A DNA stretch of 64,000 bases from Bacteroides rodentium JCM 16496 (GTDB lineage: Bacteria; Bacteroidota; Bacteroidia; Bacteroidales; Bacteroidaceae): assembly GCF_000614125.1 (NCBI RefSeq), contig NZ_BAKJ01000002.1:1-64000 (forward strand). The letters run 5' to 3'. Within the stretch, counting starts at the first letter, position 1. Each line of letters begins with the position of its first letter. Below are positions 11,307 through 21,337 of this stretch, piece by piece. The notes under the pieces were generated by a model. The model was not told the origin of the DNA. It saw only the letters and a list, made by a program, of their open reading frames with translations, and did not search any database. The translations under genes were made by a program, and so were the position numbers.

Positions 11307-13168
11307 GTGAAAAGAATCTGCACTTTTACAACTCTTTTGCTACTTGCTTGGGGAGCATTTGCCCAACAGCATTTCGATGTGGTGATAGTGGGCGGTAATC
11401 CCGGAGGCATCATGGCAGCTATTGCGGCAGCCCGGCAGGGAAAGACTTCTGTGATTTTGGAACGTACCCGGCACATCGGTGGATTGCCTGCTAACGGGCT
11501 GGGAGCCACGGATATTGCCACCCGCCAGGCAACGACCGGCCTTTTCCTGGAATTTACTTCCAGGGTCAGGCAATATTATGCAGACCGTTATGGAGCAAAT
11601 TCCCGCCAAGTGACGGATTGCAGCGACGGGTTCCACTTCGAACCCTCTGTGGCGGCAACTGTCTACCAAGATATGCTGGACGAGCACAAAGATAAGATAA
11701 CAGTACTCCTGATGCGGCAATTTGATGCCGAACTTCCCAATATATCCGTCCGTTCTGGACGGATTGAAAGCATCCGCATCCTGAACCGTGAAAATGGAGA
11801 GCAGGAAACCTATCGGGGAAATGTTTTTGTAGACGCTACCTATGAAGGCGATTTGGGAGCTGCCGCCGGTGTGCCTTTCCGTATAGGGCGGGAAGGGAAG
11901 GCAGAGTTTGACGAACCCGGAGCCGGGCGCACCTACGAATACTGGAAAAGCCTGCCAGCCGAAGGCAGTACCGGTGAAGCGGACAATGCTGTTCAGGCAT
12001 ACAATTATCGCTTTGCCTGACCAACGACCCTGACAACCGCCTCCTTTTCCCGAAGCCGGTGTCTTATAATAGGGATGAGTATGTCTCGCTGATAGAAGAC
12101 GTCTGGACCGGAAAGAATACTCAGCGCGCCATGCTGCAAGTGACAGAGGAGATGATGGAAGAGAACCGCTGCCACATTGCCGCCGGACATCCTACCCGGT
12201 TGGCCGGAGACAGCTGGGGAATCGGAAAGCTGAGCAACATGGTGAAACTGCCCAACCGGAAGACCGACGGCAACAACCAGCACGCTGCATTTATTTCCAC
12301 CGATTTACCCGAAGAAAATTGGCCCTGGCCCACCTCGTCGTGGGAGTGGAGAGACCGGTTTGCCCAACGCCTGAAAGACTATACGCTTGGACTGTTCTGG
12401 TTTGCCCAGAACGATTCGGAGCTGCCGGAACACTTCCGCAAGGCCATGCTGGAGTGGGGGCTGGCAAAAGATGAATATCAGGATAACGGAAATTTTCCCC
12501 GGCAGGTTTATGTGCGCGAGGGAAGGCGTTTCGAGGGCGTTTACTTTTTTACAGCCAAGGATGCGCTGCCCACAGCACCAGGCAAACGCCCGCCTTTGCA
12601 TGCCCATAGCGTGACATCCAGTCATTATGCACTCGATTCGCATGCTGCCAGAAAGAGGGAGACTGGACGAGCACACTTGGATGGTTTTGTCAGCTATCCT
12701 ACAGCTGTCTATACGGTGCCATTGGGCGTGATGTTGCCCCGGAATGTAAAGAACCTGCTGTTGCCGGTTCCCGTATCCGGTTCGCACATCGGTTTTTCCA
12801 CCTTGCGCATGGAGCCTTGCTGGATGGCGCTGGGGCAGGCGGCGGGCATTGCGGCTTCGCTGGCCATCGACAGCCAAGTGCCAGTGCAGGATGTAGACCT
12901 GTACAGGTTGCAAGATCTGTTGATAGGACAGAAGGCGACACTTGTCTATTATCGCGATGTGCGACCGGACGATACTCACTTCCGTTTGGTGCAGTACATG
13001 GGTCTTCGGGGATATCTGCCCGAGTGGAACGCCGATTTGCAAGGGACGGTCGATGAAGAGACGCTACACTGCTGGAGCGCATTGTGCGGTTTCTCCCTCA
13101 AAGCCATTCCCGGCAAGACATCACGGCTGGAAGTGCTGAGCATGATTTATGAGCGCTTTTGTAAATGA
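11307..13168 (+). CDS. Secreted FAD-dependent oxidoreductase of the FAD_oxidored type (one frameshift)
   Basis: The signal peptide MKRICTFTTLLLLAWGAFAQ is followed directly by a Rossmann dinucleotide fold, DVVIVGGNPGGIMAAIAAARQG, then ERTRHIGGLPANGLGATD. Further FAD contacts appear at FVDATYEGDLGAAAG and near the C-terminus (SGSHIGFSTLRMEP, GQAAGIAASLA). This matches the PF12831-type proteins often labelled 'xanthan lyase' in databases by transfer from fused proteins. They are frequent in PULs and their reaction is unproven. One T is missing near 12012; repair gives YNYRFCLTNDP and about 620 residues. It lies 9 bases after GH2 and 15 before GH130, so it is in the enzyme operon. It contains no lyase domain and should not be called one. 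Confidence 0.82.
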
Positions 13169-13183
13169 AACGATATTAATCAT

Positions 13184-14347
13184 ATGAAAGCAATGAATAG
13201 AATAAAACTTATGATAGGACTGGTGGGGGGACTGTTGCTCGGAAGCCTGCCTGCCTCGTCTTCTTCGGGCGATACGGATAAGAAGCAGCCTGAGGGTTGG
13301 GTAATAGGTCCCTTCCGGCGCCCCGAGGGTGTGAATCCGGTGTTGGTGCCGCAGCCTACCGCCTTCCATTGCCCCATGCGGAAAGAACAAGTGAAGTGGG
13401 AGGAGAGCGATGTCTTCAATCCGGCTGCCACCGTAAAGGACGGGAAGATAGTCGTCCTCTATCGTGCCGAAGACAATTCGGCACAAGGCATAGGCAAACG
13501 GACCTCCCGCATCGGTTATGCCGAGAGCAAGGATGGCATGACAATGAAGCGGATGGACAGTCCGGTGCTGTTTCCCGGCGGAGATGAATTTGAAGGCATC
13601 GAATGTCCGGGTGGGTGCGAAGACCCGCGCGTGGCAATGACCGAAGAGGGGCTCTACGTGATGCTCTACACGGCGTGGAATCGGAAGACACCCCGCTTGG
13701 CTGTGGCTACCTCGCGCGACCTGAAACACTGGACCAAACACGGCCTGGCGTTTGAGAAGGCATATGGCGGGAGGTTTGCCCGCATAGCCACGAAGTCGGC
13801 TTCCGTCCTGACAAAGGTGCAAGGTGGAAAGCTGGTCATCGACAAGGTGGAAGGCAAATATTTTATGTATTGGGGGGAATACGCCGTGCATGCCGCCATC
13901 TCCGACAATCTGACCGACTGGTATCCGGTGTTGGATGCGAACAATGAATTATTGAAGATTGCCCGTCCGCGCAATGGATACTTTGACAGCCAGATGACCG
14001 AATGTGGTCCTCCTGCTGTCCGCACCAAGCAAGGTATTGTATTGTTGTATAACGGGAAGAACGACAAGAAGAGAGGTGATGCCCGCTATCCGGCAGGTGC
14101 GTATTGTGCAGGCCAGCTGCTGCTCGACTCCAATGATCCCTATAAAGTGTTGGGGCGCCTGGATACTCCCTTCTTCCAACCCGAAGCTCCCTTCGAAAAA
14201 AGTGGGCAGTATAAGGACGGGACGGTCTTCATCGAGGGGCTGGTTTATTACAAGAAGAAGCTTTACCTCTATTACGGATGTGCAGACTCGCAGGTGTCGG
14301 TGGCCGTGTGCGACGACGTAGAGAAACTGCTGAAAGTGCAACGATAG
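13184..14347 (+). CDS. GH130 family glycosidase or phosphorylase
   Basis: GH130 enzymes cleave beta-mannosides by phosphorolysis or hydrolysis, using a five-bladed beta-propeller. A signal peptide (GLVGGLLLGSLPASSSS) indicates export, which argues for hydrolysis or a non-cytoplasmic role, since phosphorolysis needs cytoplasmic phosphate. Family marks are VLYRAEDN, SRIGYAESKDG, the CEDPRV motif containing the proposed general acid Asp, YFMYWGEY, MTECGPPAV and YYGCADSQVSVAV. It has 387 residues and its frame is intact, within the same operon as its neighbours. The exact subfamily is not assigned. Related exported GH130 proteins in Bacteroides act on beta-1,2- or beta-1,4-mannosides, but other glycosides are possible here. 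Confidence 0.85.
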   Translation: MKAMNRIKLMIGLVGGLLLGSLPASSSSGDTDKKQPEGWVIGPFRRPEGVNPVLVPQPTAFHCPMRKEQVKWEESDVFNPAATVKDGKIVVLYRAEDNSAQGIGKRTSRIGYAESKDGMTMKRMDSPVLFPGGDEFEGIECPGGCEDPRVAMTEEGLYVMLYTAWNRKTPRLAVATSRDLKHWTKHGLAFEKAYGGRFARIATKSASVLTKVQGGKLVIDKVEGKYFMYWGEYAVHAAISDNLTDWYPVLDANNELLKIARPRNGYFDSQMTECGPPAVRTKQGIVLLYNGKNDKKRGDARYPAGAYCAGQLLLDSNDPYKVLGRLDTPFFQPEAPFEKSGQYKDGTVFIEGLVYYKKKLYLYYGCADSQVSVAVCDDVEKLLKVQR

Positions 14348-14404
14348 TATCAAACATCTATTTATGCAATCATTTTAATTTTAAACGGATAGAACCAAAT
14401 CATT

Positions 14405-15507
14405 ATGTACAAGAAAGTATTTACCCTATTGCTGCTTTGCCTCTCAACCCAATTGTTGACAGCGCAGAAGAGTTTGTTGAAGAACTTCCCCGAAGGATAC
14501 ACCCCCGACGAAATAGGACGGCGCATCGCCTACCGCTTTGTCACCGAAAAACATGCCCTGCATGCCGGCAAGTGGATTGGCTATCCTGAAACCTTCTACT
14601 GGAACGGCTCCTTGAAATATGCTGCTGCCGCTAAGGACAAGACGCTCGTCAAGTTGCTGCAAGCCCGCTTCGAGCATCTCTTCACTACCGAGAAGGCTCT
14701 GTTGCCCATCAAGAACCACGTGGATTTGAACATGTTCGGCAGCCTGCCCTTGGAACTCTACTGGGTGACGAAGGACGAACGATACAAAGAGTTGGGATTG
14801 CCCTATGCCGACACCCAGTGGGAAGTGCCTGCCGATGCCAAACCGATCGAGAAGGAGTGGGCAGGGAAAGGCTACTCTTGGCAGACCCGCCTTTGGATTG
14901 ACGACATGTATATGATTACCATCGTGCAGACGCATGCCTACAAGGTGACCGGCGACAGTAAGTACATAGACCGTGCTGCCCGCGAGATGACGATGTACCT
15001 GGACGAGTTGCAACGCCCCAACGGCCTTTTCTACCATGCGCCCGACGTTCCTTTCTACTGGGGTCGCGGTAATGGCTGGATGGCTGCCGGCATGACCGAA
15101 CTGCTGCGCTACCTGCCTAAGAACCATAAGGACAGGCCGCGCATCCTGGAAGGCTACCTGACGATGATGAAGAGCCTGAAGGAGTTCCAGAATCCCGAAG
15201 GTCTATGGAACCAGCTTTTGGACGACCCTGCCTGCTGGACGGAGACATCGGGCTCGGCTATGTTTACCTTTGCCTTCATCACAGGTGTGAAGAACGGCTG
15301 GCTGAATGCCAAAGAGTATGCGCCCGCTGCCCGCAAAGCTTGGCTGGCGCTGGTGAACTATCTGACCGAGAAGAACCAGGTGCGCGAGATTTGCGTAGGC
15401 ACCAACAAGAAGAACGACAAGCAATACTACTACGACCGTCCGCGCGTACCGGCGATTTCCATGCCCAAGGTCCTTACCTGTGGTGTGTGGCTGCGCTGAT
15501 GGAATAA
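14405..15507 (+). CDS. GH105 unsaturated uronyl hydrolase, copy 2 (C-terminal frameshift)
   Basis: It is a paralogue of the GH105 at 7286 with the same motif order: VDLNMFGSLPLELYW, YSWQTRLWIDDMYMI, PDVPFYWGRGNGWM and WTETSGSAMFTFA. Much of the core is near-identical in protein sequence. The signal peptide ends at LLTAQ. A single missing A near 15449 sends the last residues out of frame. Repair gives DRPRVTGDFHAQGPYLWC and a stop at 15507, about 367 residues, aligning with the end of copy 1. The active-site D/W residues are the same in both copies. The pair may act on different linkages or uronic acids, or one may be a recent duplicate. Confidence 0.9.
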
Positions 15508-15646
15508 GGGCAGTTTTGAATCTATTGTTCTATATTTTGAAATAAAATGTCTATCGGAATTTTTATTAAGCGGATATATTTGCAACTGAAACCGGAAAAA
15601 GAGAATCGAACTGTTTATTAAAATTTTTGAAACATAGAAATACAGC

Positions 15647-16603
15647 ATGAACATGAAAAATTATATATGTCTCTTGTTACTTTGCTTCTGTCTGGCTGGA
15701 TGCGGGGAGAAAGCGAGACCTGTAGTAGTAGAAACCGCTTACTTGCCGATAGCAGACCCCTATGTGATGTCTTACGGAGGCAAGTATTATGCCTACGGCA
15801 CTGGGGGCACGGTGGAAGGAGAGGGTTTTGCTTGCTTCTCGTCCGATGACTTGATAAACTGGAAGCGCGAAGGCCAGGCGCTGGCGGCTGTCGACTCTTA
15901 CGGCACGTGGGGCTTTTGGGCTCCCGAAGTGTATTACATCGAGTCGAAGAAGAAGTTCTACCTCTTCTACTCGGTCGAGGAGCATATCTGCGTGGCGACG
16001 GCAGACACTCCCCAAGGTCCTTTCCGTCAGGAGGTGAAGCAGCCGATTTGGGACGAAAAGAGCATCGACACTTCTCTTTTCATTGACGATGACGGCACAC
16101 CTTATCTCTACTTCGTGCGCTTCACCGGAGGAAACGTTATCTGGGTGGCCCGGGTGAACGACGATTTGACCTCCATCCGGCAGGAGACGCTGACGGAGTG
16201 TGTCAGGGTAGAGGAGCCTTGGGAACTTTCGCAAGACAAGCCTGCCCGAGTGGCCGAAGGGCCTTCGGTCTTGAAGAAAGACGGTACTTATTACCTCGTC
16301 TACTCTGCCAACCACTTTGAAAGCAAGAACTACGGGGTGGGGTATGCCACTGCAAGCAGTCCGATGGGACCGTGGAAGAAGTACGGAGGAAACCCCATCT
16401 TGCAGCGGGCAGACGGCTTGACGGGTACCGGACACGGCGCTCCTTTCTGCGGCAAGGATGGCAAGTGGAAGTATATCTTCCATGCACATTGGAATTCCGA
16501 GAAGGTGCAACCGCGCACTTCCTACATTAAGGATTTCACTTTTTCCGACTGTGGCACCATTGCCATTGGTGGTAGCTTAATAAGGCCGCAAGTGGTGAAG
16601 TAG
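15647..16603 (+). CDS. GH43 family lipoprotein (arabinofuranosidase/galactosidase-like), copy 1
   Basis: GH43 enzymes hydrolyse alpha-L-arabinofuranosides, beta-xylosides or beta-galactosides with inversion. The lipoprotein signal is MNMKNYICLLLLCFCLAGCG. The five-bladed propeller shows the three catalytic acids: base Asp in PIADPYVM, pKa-modulating Asp in SIDTSLFIDDDG and acid Glu in RVAEGPSVLK. The 318-residue length is that of a single catalytic domain with no accessory binding module. It is separated by 60 bases from the next GH43 and follows GH105 after 139 bases in which no gene is seen. The linkage specificity cannot be set from the sequence. Confidence 0.88.
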   Translation: MNMKNYICLLLLCFCLAGCGEKARPVVVETAYLPIADPYVMSYGGKYYAYGTGGTVEGEGFACFSSDDLINWKREGQALAAVDSYGTWGFWAPEVYYIESKKKFYLFYSVEEHICVATADTPQGPFRQEVKQPIWDEKSIDTSLFIDDDGTPYLYFVRFTGGNVIWVARVNDDLTSIRQETLTECVRVEEPWELSQDKPARVAEGPSVLKKDGTYYLVYSANHFESKNYGVGYATASSPMGPWKKYGGNPILQRADGLTGTGHGAPFCGKDGKWKYIFHAHWNSEKVQPRTSYIKDFTFSDCGTIAIGGSLIRPQVVK

Positions 16604-16663
16604 CGTTCGTCCGGACTTCTGTCGGCTTGAAATCCATAATTCTCAAAAAATAAATAAAACGAT

Positions 16664-17665
16664 ATGAAAAAGTTTCTTGTATTATCCATTTCATGCGCTT
16701 TGATGGCATGTTCCTCTTCGGTTAAAAAAGAAAGCTTGCCGAACGAACAGTCGAAAAGCACGTACCACAATCCCGTGGTGGACTATAGTCTGCCCGACCC
16801 GTCTGTAATAAAAGGGGACGACGGTTACTTCTACTTGTATGCCACCGAAGACATACGCCATCTGCCGATTCACCGCTCCAAGAACCTGGTAGATTGGGAA
16901 CTCGTGGGCACTGCCTTCACCAAGGAGACCCGCCCCACTTTTGAAAAGAAGGGTGGCTTGTGGGCGCCGGACATCAACAAGATTGGCGACAAGTATGTGC
17001 TTTACTACTCTATGTCGGTCTGGGGTGGTGAGTGGACCTGCGGTATCGGTTGCGCTACTGCCGACAAGCCCGAAGGACCTTTCACCGACCACGGGAAGCT
17101 GTTTCGCAGCAACGAAATCAATGTGCAGAACTCCATCGACCCCTTCTATATGGAAGACGGGGGGAAGAAGTATCTCTTTTGGGGCAGTTTTCGCGGAATC
17201 TATGCCATAGAGCTGGCCGACGACGGTCTTTCGCTGAAGGAGGGTGTCGCGCCGCAGCAGGTGGCAGGAACGGCCTACGAGGGCACTTACATCCACAAGA
17301 AGGACGGACACTACTACTTCTTTGCCTCTGTAGGCAGCTGCTGCGAGGGCTTGAAGAGTACTTACACTACCGTGGTGGGACGCTCGGACAAACTTTTCGG
17401 TCCCTATCTGGACAAGCAGGGTGGCAGTATGATGGACAATCGGCACGAAGTGCTGATTCATAAAAGCGATGCCTTTGTGGGTACCGGTCACAACTCGGAA
17501 ATCGTGACGGACAATGCCGGCAACGATTGGTTCTTCTACCATGCGGTCAGCGTGAAGCATCCCGAAGGCCGTGTGTTGATGTTGGATAAAATCTGTTGGG
17601 AAGACGGATGGCCTACGGTAAAGGGTTCCGTGGCATCCGAAGAGGCAGAAGCACCGGAGTTTTAA
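16664..17665 (+). CDS. GH43 family lipoprotein, copy 2
   Basis: It is a second, divergent GH43. MKKFLVLSISCALMACSSS is a lipoprotein signal. Catalytic residues are visible as base Asp in SLPDPSVIKGDDG, Asp in QNSIDPFYMEDGG and acid Glu in TAYEGTYIHKKDG. The NPVVDYSLPDPSV opening and FVGTGHNSEIVTD are more like arabinanase-type GH43 subfamilies than is copy 1. It has 333 residues, a single domain and an intact frame. Together the two GH43 proteins suggest arabinose or galactose side chains on the target glycan. Confidence 0.88.
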   Translation: MKKFLVLSISCALMACSSSVKKESLPNEQSKSTYHNPVVDYSLPDPSVIKGDDGYFYLYATEDIRHLPIHRSKNLVDWELVGTAFTKETRPTFEKKGGLWAPDINKIGDKYVLYYSMSVWGGEWTCGIGCATADKPEGPFTDHGKLFRSNEINVQNSIDPFYMEDGGKKYLFWGSFRGIYAIELADDGLSLKEGVAPQQVAGTAYEGTYIHKKDGHYYFFASVGSCCEGLKSTYTTVVGRSDKLFGPYLDKQGGSMMDNRHEVLIHKSDAFVGTGHNSEIVTDNAGNDWFFYHAVSVKHPEGRVLMLDKICWEDGWPTVKGSVASEEAEAPEF

Positions 17666-17749
17666 TGCCTGTGGGTATGTCCGCTTGTGAAGTATCCTTT
17701 TGATTGTTGTAGATAACCTCTGATTATTAACTTTTAATGCCATCTTTAC

Positions 17750-19783
17750 ATGATGAAACTGAAAACAATATTTTTGGGAGCGTTGCTTGCCGTCGGCGTT
17801 GTGCGTGCGGGGGCAGTCGGACATGCTCCGGAAAACATCTCTGCTTCCATTTCCTTGAAAGTGCCGGGGAACGGTGCCAAGTCCTACTCGCTGGCCTTGC
17901 AGAAGATGCAGAATGGTGTGTACAGCTGCCGGGCTTCGGAGAAGTTGCCGCTGGACATCACCCGCCGGGTGGTGGACAAGGATGGAAAACAGCGTATTAC
18001 CGTCACACTCAAGGCACTGGAGAATGTGTATTTCAACTACGGGGAACAGATAAAGACCGGTTACAAGCATTCGGACTGCCAGTTCTACATGCCGGGCTTC
18101 TGGTATCGCCGCAACCTGCGTTCGCCGAAGGAAGCGCCTTCTTTCCATACATCGGACAGCTGGCTGGTGCGTGAGGACCGTTTGAGCACTCCGCTGACGG
18201 CAGCTTTCAATCCGGCAAGCGGTAAGTCCATGTCGGTTATCCGTATAGACAAGTTCGACAAGGAAGCTTTGACCACCCACAAGGAAGGGGAGGTCATCTT
18301 GTCCGGCGAGACTTCTATCGGGTATACCGGTTTCCAGAATGTGGACGGCATGACTGTCTTGGCATACGGTTTTCCTTATAAGGAAGCACCGAAGACATAT
18401 ATCCGCAAATTGACGCTGGCTCCTGCCGTTGAGGCTTTCCAGCTGCTTCGCAAGGGAGACAGCATCTCCATGACCTGGGAATTGTCCGAAAGGGATGCGG
18501 CTGATTTCTCGGAATGCGTGCAGCGCACCTGGGAGTATTGCTACGACACCAACCGCCCGAAACCGGTTGACACGCCTTACACGGTGGACCGTATGAAGGA
18601 AGTGATGAGCAACTTCTTCGTGGAAAGCTATGTCAGCAACACACCCACTCATTATTACTCTGGTGTAGAGTTGGAGACTGCCACTTGTGCCAATACGGAT
18701 GTTGCCGAAGTGGGCTTTGTGGGGCGTACGTTGCTGAATGCCTTCAACGCTCTGGAATACGGCAAGCAGCAGAATCGCCAAGATTTGGTGAACAACGCCA
18801 ACAGCATCTTCGATACTTATCTTCAGAACGGTTTCTCGCCTGCCGGTTTCTTCAACGAAGTGGTGCACTACAACCGCGGCTTCAAGGAAACCAGACATAG
18901 CATCCGCCGTCAGTCCGAAGGTGTGTATGCTGTTCTGAACTATCTGAACTACGAGAAGCAGCAGAAGCGCAAGCACCCCGAATGGGAGAAACGCATCAAG
19001 GGCATGCTGGACAGTTTCCTCAAGTTGCAGAACGAGGACGGCAGCTTCCCGCGCAAGTTCAAGGATGATTTCTCTATCGTGGATGCCAGCGGCGGTAGCA
19101 CGCCTTCGGCAACATTGCCTTTGGTGATGGCGTCCAAGTATTTCAAAGACAAGCGTTATCTGGCAAGCGCCAAGCGTACGGTAGACTATCTGGAGAAGGA
19201 ACTGATATCCAAAGCCGATTATTTCTCTTCTACGCTGGATGCCAACTGCGAGGACAAGGAAGCCTCCTTGTATGCTGCTACGGCTGCTTATTATCTGGCT
19301 TTGGTTACCAAAGGAGAAGAGCGTGCACACTATGCCGGTCTGGCAAAGAAAGCCGCTTATTTTGCCTTGTCGTGGTATTATACTTGGGATGTTCCTTTTG
19401 CCGAAGGTCAGATGCTGGGAGATATCGGCTTGAAAACCCGTGGTTGGGGAAATGTGTCGGTAGAGAATAACCATATCGATGTATTCATCTTCGAATTTGC
19501 CGATGTGCTGCATTGGCTCTCCAAGGAGTACAACGAGCCGCGCTTCTCTGACTTTGCCGAGGTGATATCCACTTCCATGCGCCAGTTACTGCCGTATGAA
19601 GGACACATGTGTGGCATTGCCAAAGTAGGCTATTACCCGGAAGTGGTGCAGCATACCAATTGGGATTACGGACGTAACGGAAAAGGATATTACAACAATA
19701 TCTTCGCTCCGGGCTGGACGGTTGCTTCTTTGTGGGAGTTGTTCACTCCGGGACGTGCGGAGCAGTTCTTGTTGAAAAAGTGA
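17750..19783 (+). CDS. Exported (alpha/alpha)-toroid-like protein, possible glycoside hydrolase
   Basis: It is not firmly recognised. A signal peptide (MMKLKTIFLGALLAVGVVRAG) is followed by a beta-rich N-terminal half to about residue 260. The C-terminal half consists of repeated helix pairs with aromatic and acidic clusters (FFNEVVHYNRGFKETRHSIRRQSEGVYAVL, LNYEKQ, AATAAYYLALVTKG, YYTWDVPFAEGQMLGDIG, NNHIDVFIFEFADVLHWL). That layout is typical of toroid glycoside hydrolases or lyases such as GH127, GH154 or GH88-like groups. GH154 (beta-glucuronidase) would fit the neighbouring GH105 and GH43 genes, but I cannot confirm it. It has 677 residues and is intact, following GH43 by 84 bases. Confidence 0.6.
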   Translation: MMKLKTIFLGALLAVGVVRAGAVGHAPENISASISLKVPGNGAKSYSLALQKMQNGVYSCRASEKLPLDITRRVVDKDGKQRITVTLKALENVYFNYGEQIKTGYKHSDCQFYMPGFWYRRNLRSPKEAPSFHTSDSWLVREDRLSTPLTAAFNPASGKSMSVIRIDKFDKEALTTHKEGEVILSGETSIGYTGFQNVDGMTVLAYGFPYKEAPKTYIRKLTLAPAVEAFQLLRKGDSISMTWELSERDAADFSECVQRTWEYCYDTNRPKPVDTPYTVDRMKEVMSNFFVESYVSNTPTHYYSGVELETATCANTDVAEVGFVGRTLLNAFNALEYGKQQNRQDLVNNANSIFDTYLQNGFSPAGFFNEVVHYNRGFKETRHSIRRQSEGVYAVLNYLNYEKQQKRKHPEWEKRIKGMLDSFLKLQNEDGSFPRKFKDDFSIVDASGGSTPSATLPLVMASKYFKDKRYLASAKRTVDYLEKELISKADYFSSTLDANCEDKEASLYAATAAYYLALVTKGEERAHYAGLAKKAAYFALSWYYTWDVPFAEGQMLGDIGLKTRGWGNVSVENNHIDVFIFEFADVLHWLSKEYNEPRFSDFAEVISTSMRQLLPYEGHMCGIAKVGYYPEVVQHTNWDYGRNGKGYYNNIFAPGWTVASLWELFTPGRAEQFLLKK

Positions 19784-19803
19784 TGTACTGACATTTGCAA
19801 CGA

Positions 19804-19869
19804 CCTTTGCCTCATAGTGTAACGCCTTTTATCACAGTGTGTAGAAAGCCTTACGCTATGAGGTAAAGG
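19804..19869. repeat. Intergenic hairpin before mutarotase 2
   Basis: The arm CCTTTGCCTCATAGTGTAA at 19804-19822 pairs with TTACGCTATGAGGTAAAGG at 19851-19869 with only two or three mismatches, around a loop of about 28 bases. It is not followed by a T run, so it is more likely a stability or processing hairpin than a strong terminator. A simple dispersed palindrome is the alternative. Confidence 0.65.
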
Positions 19870-19910
19870 TATCTTGCTTTATTTTCAAACTAATTTTAAT
19901 TGCTACTTTT

Positions 19911-21046
19911 ATGAATAAGATGATGACTTTGTTGGCAAGCGTGATGCTATTGGCATCTGCCTGCACGGGCAAGCAGGCGAGTGAAAAGACTGCTTCCGGA
20001 CTGGAACCTGCGAACTTCCGTACGGAAGTGGATGGCAAGCAGACAGACTTGTTTGTTTTGGAGAATAAGAATGGTATGGAAGTTTGTATTACGAATTTCG
20101 GTGGACGTATTGTATCAGTGATGGTGCCGGACAAGGATGGCGTTATGCGTGATGTGGTGCTGGGCTTCGATTCCATTCAGGACTACATCAAGTTCCCTTC
20201 GGATTTCGGCGCTACCATCGGACGTTATGCCAACCGCATCAACCAGGGTAAGATTACAGTGGATGGGGTAGAGTATCAGCTGCCGCGCAACAATTACGGT
20301 CATTGCCTGCATGGAGGTCCCAAGGGATACCAATATCAAGTGTTCGATGCCCGCCAGTTGAGCAATCAGGTTTTGGAACTGACTTATCTGTCGAAAGACG
20401 GAGAGGAGGGCTTTCCGGGTAACCTGACCTGCAAGGTCACTTTCTCGCTGACAGATGACGATGCCATCGACATTCGTTACAGTGCCGAGACAGACCGTAC
20501 CACTGTTGTCAATATGACGAACCATTCTTACTTTAACCTGGACGGTGACCCCTCCAAGTCCAATTCGGATTATCTGCTCACTATCGATGCAGATGCTTAT
20601 ACCCCCGTGGACAGTACCTTCATGACTACCGGTGAGATTGTTTCCGTAGAAGGTACGGATATGGATTTCCGCACTCCTACTGCTGTTGGCGCCCGTATTG
20701 ACAATGACTTTGAGCAGTTGAAGAACGGCAAGGGCTATGACCACAACTGGGTACTCAATACGAAGGGTGACGTCACCGCCCGTGTGCCACCCTCGAATCT
20801 CCCTCAACGGGTATTGTGCTTGATGTCTATACCAACGAACCAGGCATTCAGATTTATGCCGGTAACTTCCTGGATGGCACACTGACCGGAAAGAAAGGTG
20901 TCGTGTACGGTCATCGTGCTTCTGTCTGTCTGGAGACTCAAAAGTATCCCGATACGCCCAACAAGCCGGAATGGCCTTCTGCATTGCTGAAGCCGGGAGA
21001 GAAGTATGACAGTCATTGCATCTATCGCTTCTCGGTGAAAAAATAA
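19911..21046 (+). CDS. Galactose mutarotase lipoprotein, copy 2 (one frameshift)
   Basis: It has the same aldose 1-epimerase family and motifs as the gene at 6101: IGRYANRI, NNYGHCLHGG, TNHSYFNL, GYDHNWVL and PNKPEWPSALLKPGEKYDSH. The lipoprotein signal ends in LLASACTG. A one-base loss near 20785 takes the frame into RVPPSNLPQR; repair restores ATLESPSTGIVLDVYTNEPG. The repaired length is 378 residues, identical to copy 1. It closes the PUL and is followed by a terminator. The start at 19911 is chosen because the lipoprotein signal begins there. Confidence 0.9.
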
Positions 21047-21051
21047 ATAAG

Positions 21052-21098
21052 AAGGTGTGTCATCTGTGTGCTTTCCCGCATTTTGACACACCTCTTAT
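21052..21098 (+). terminator. Terminator at the end of the PUL
   Basis: AGGTGTGTCA at 21053-21062 is fully complementary to TGACACACCT at 21084-21093, followed by CTTATT. It lies five bases after the mutarotase stop. Facing genes come from the other strand at 21118, so it may also serve as a bidirectional barrier. Confidence 0.65.
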
Positions 21099-21117
21099 TG
21101 TATATCCTCTTTAGTAT

Positions 21118-21324
21118 TTACCGACATTGCAATTCCAATATTAATTCATCTACAATATATAGGTCGCCCATTAAATATAGGTAATCTTTAGGATCGTGAA
21201 GGCGCTCACAGGTTTTTGATGAATAGAATATGTCAAAGGCGCGTTCAGGAGCTATGTTCAGTTGCTTCGCTGTTTGAGTAATGATGCGGCCTATCTTGTT
21301 CCATAATAATAAATCGCTGAGCAT
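21118..21324 (-). CDS. Small DUF3791-family protein
   Basis: A 68-residue protein (MLSDLLLWNKIGRI, TAKQLNIAPERAFDIFYSS, YLMGDLYIVDELILEL) with the short helical, RAFDIFYxS pattern of DUF3791 proteins. The ATG at 21324 is preferred over the TTG at 21330. It starts 13 bases after the repaired end of the DUF3990 gene, so it is the third gene of a cassette. Function is unproven. In the phylum these small proteins travel with DUF3990 proteins, which suggests a partner or antidote role. Confidence 0.7.
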   Translation of the reverse strand: MLSDLLLWNKIGRIITQTAKQLNIAPERAFDIFYSSKTCERLHDPKDYLYLMGDLYIVDELILELQCR

Positions 21325-21337
21325 AAGCAAATCCGTT

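Noticed and set aside
11307..13168. Xanthan lyase
   Set aside because: Only the FAD fold is present; there is no polysaccharide-lyase domain. The label is a carry-over from fused proteins.
16691..19513. 940-residue open frame on the minus strand
   Set aside because: It is antisense to the second GH43 and the 677-residue protein, both with clear signal peptides and motifs. The frame has no recognisable domain and reflects codon bias of the real genes.
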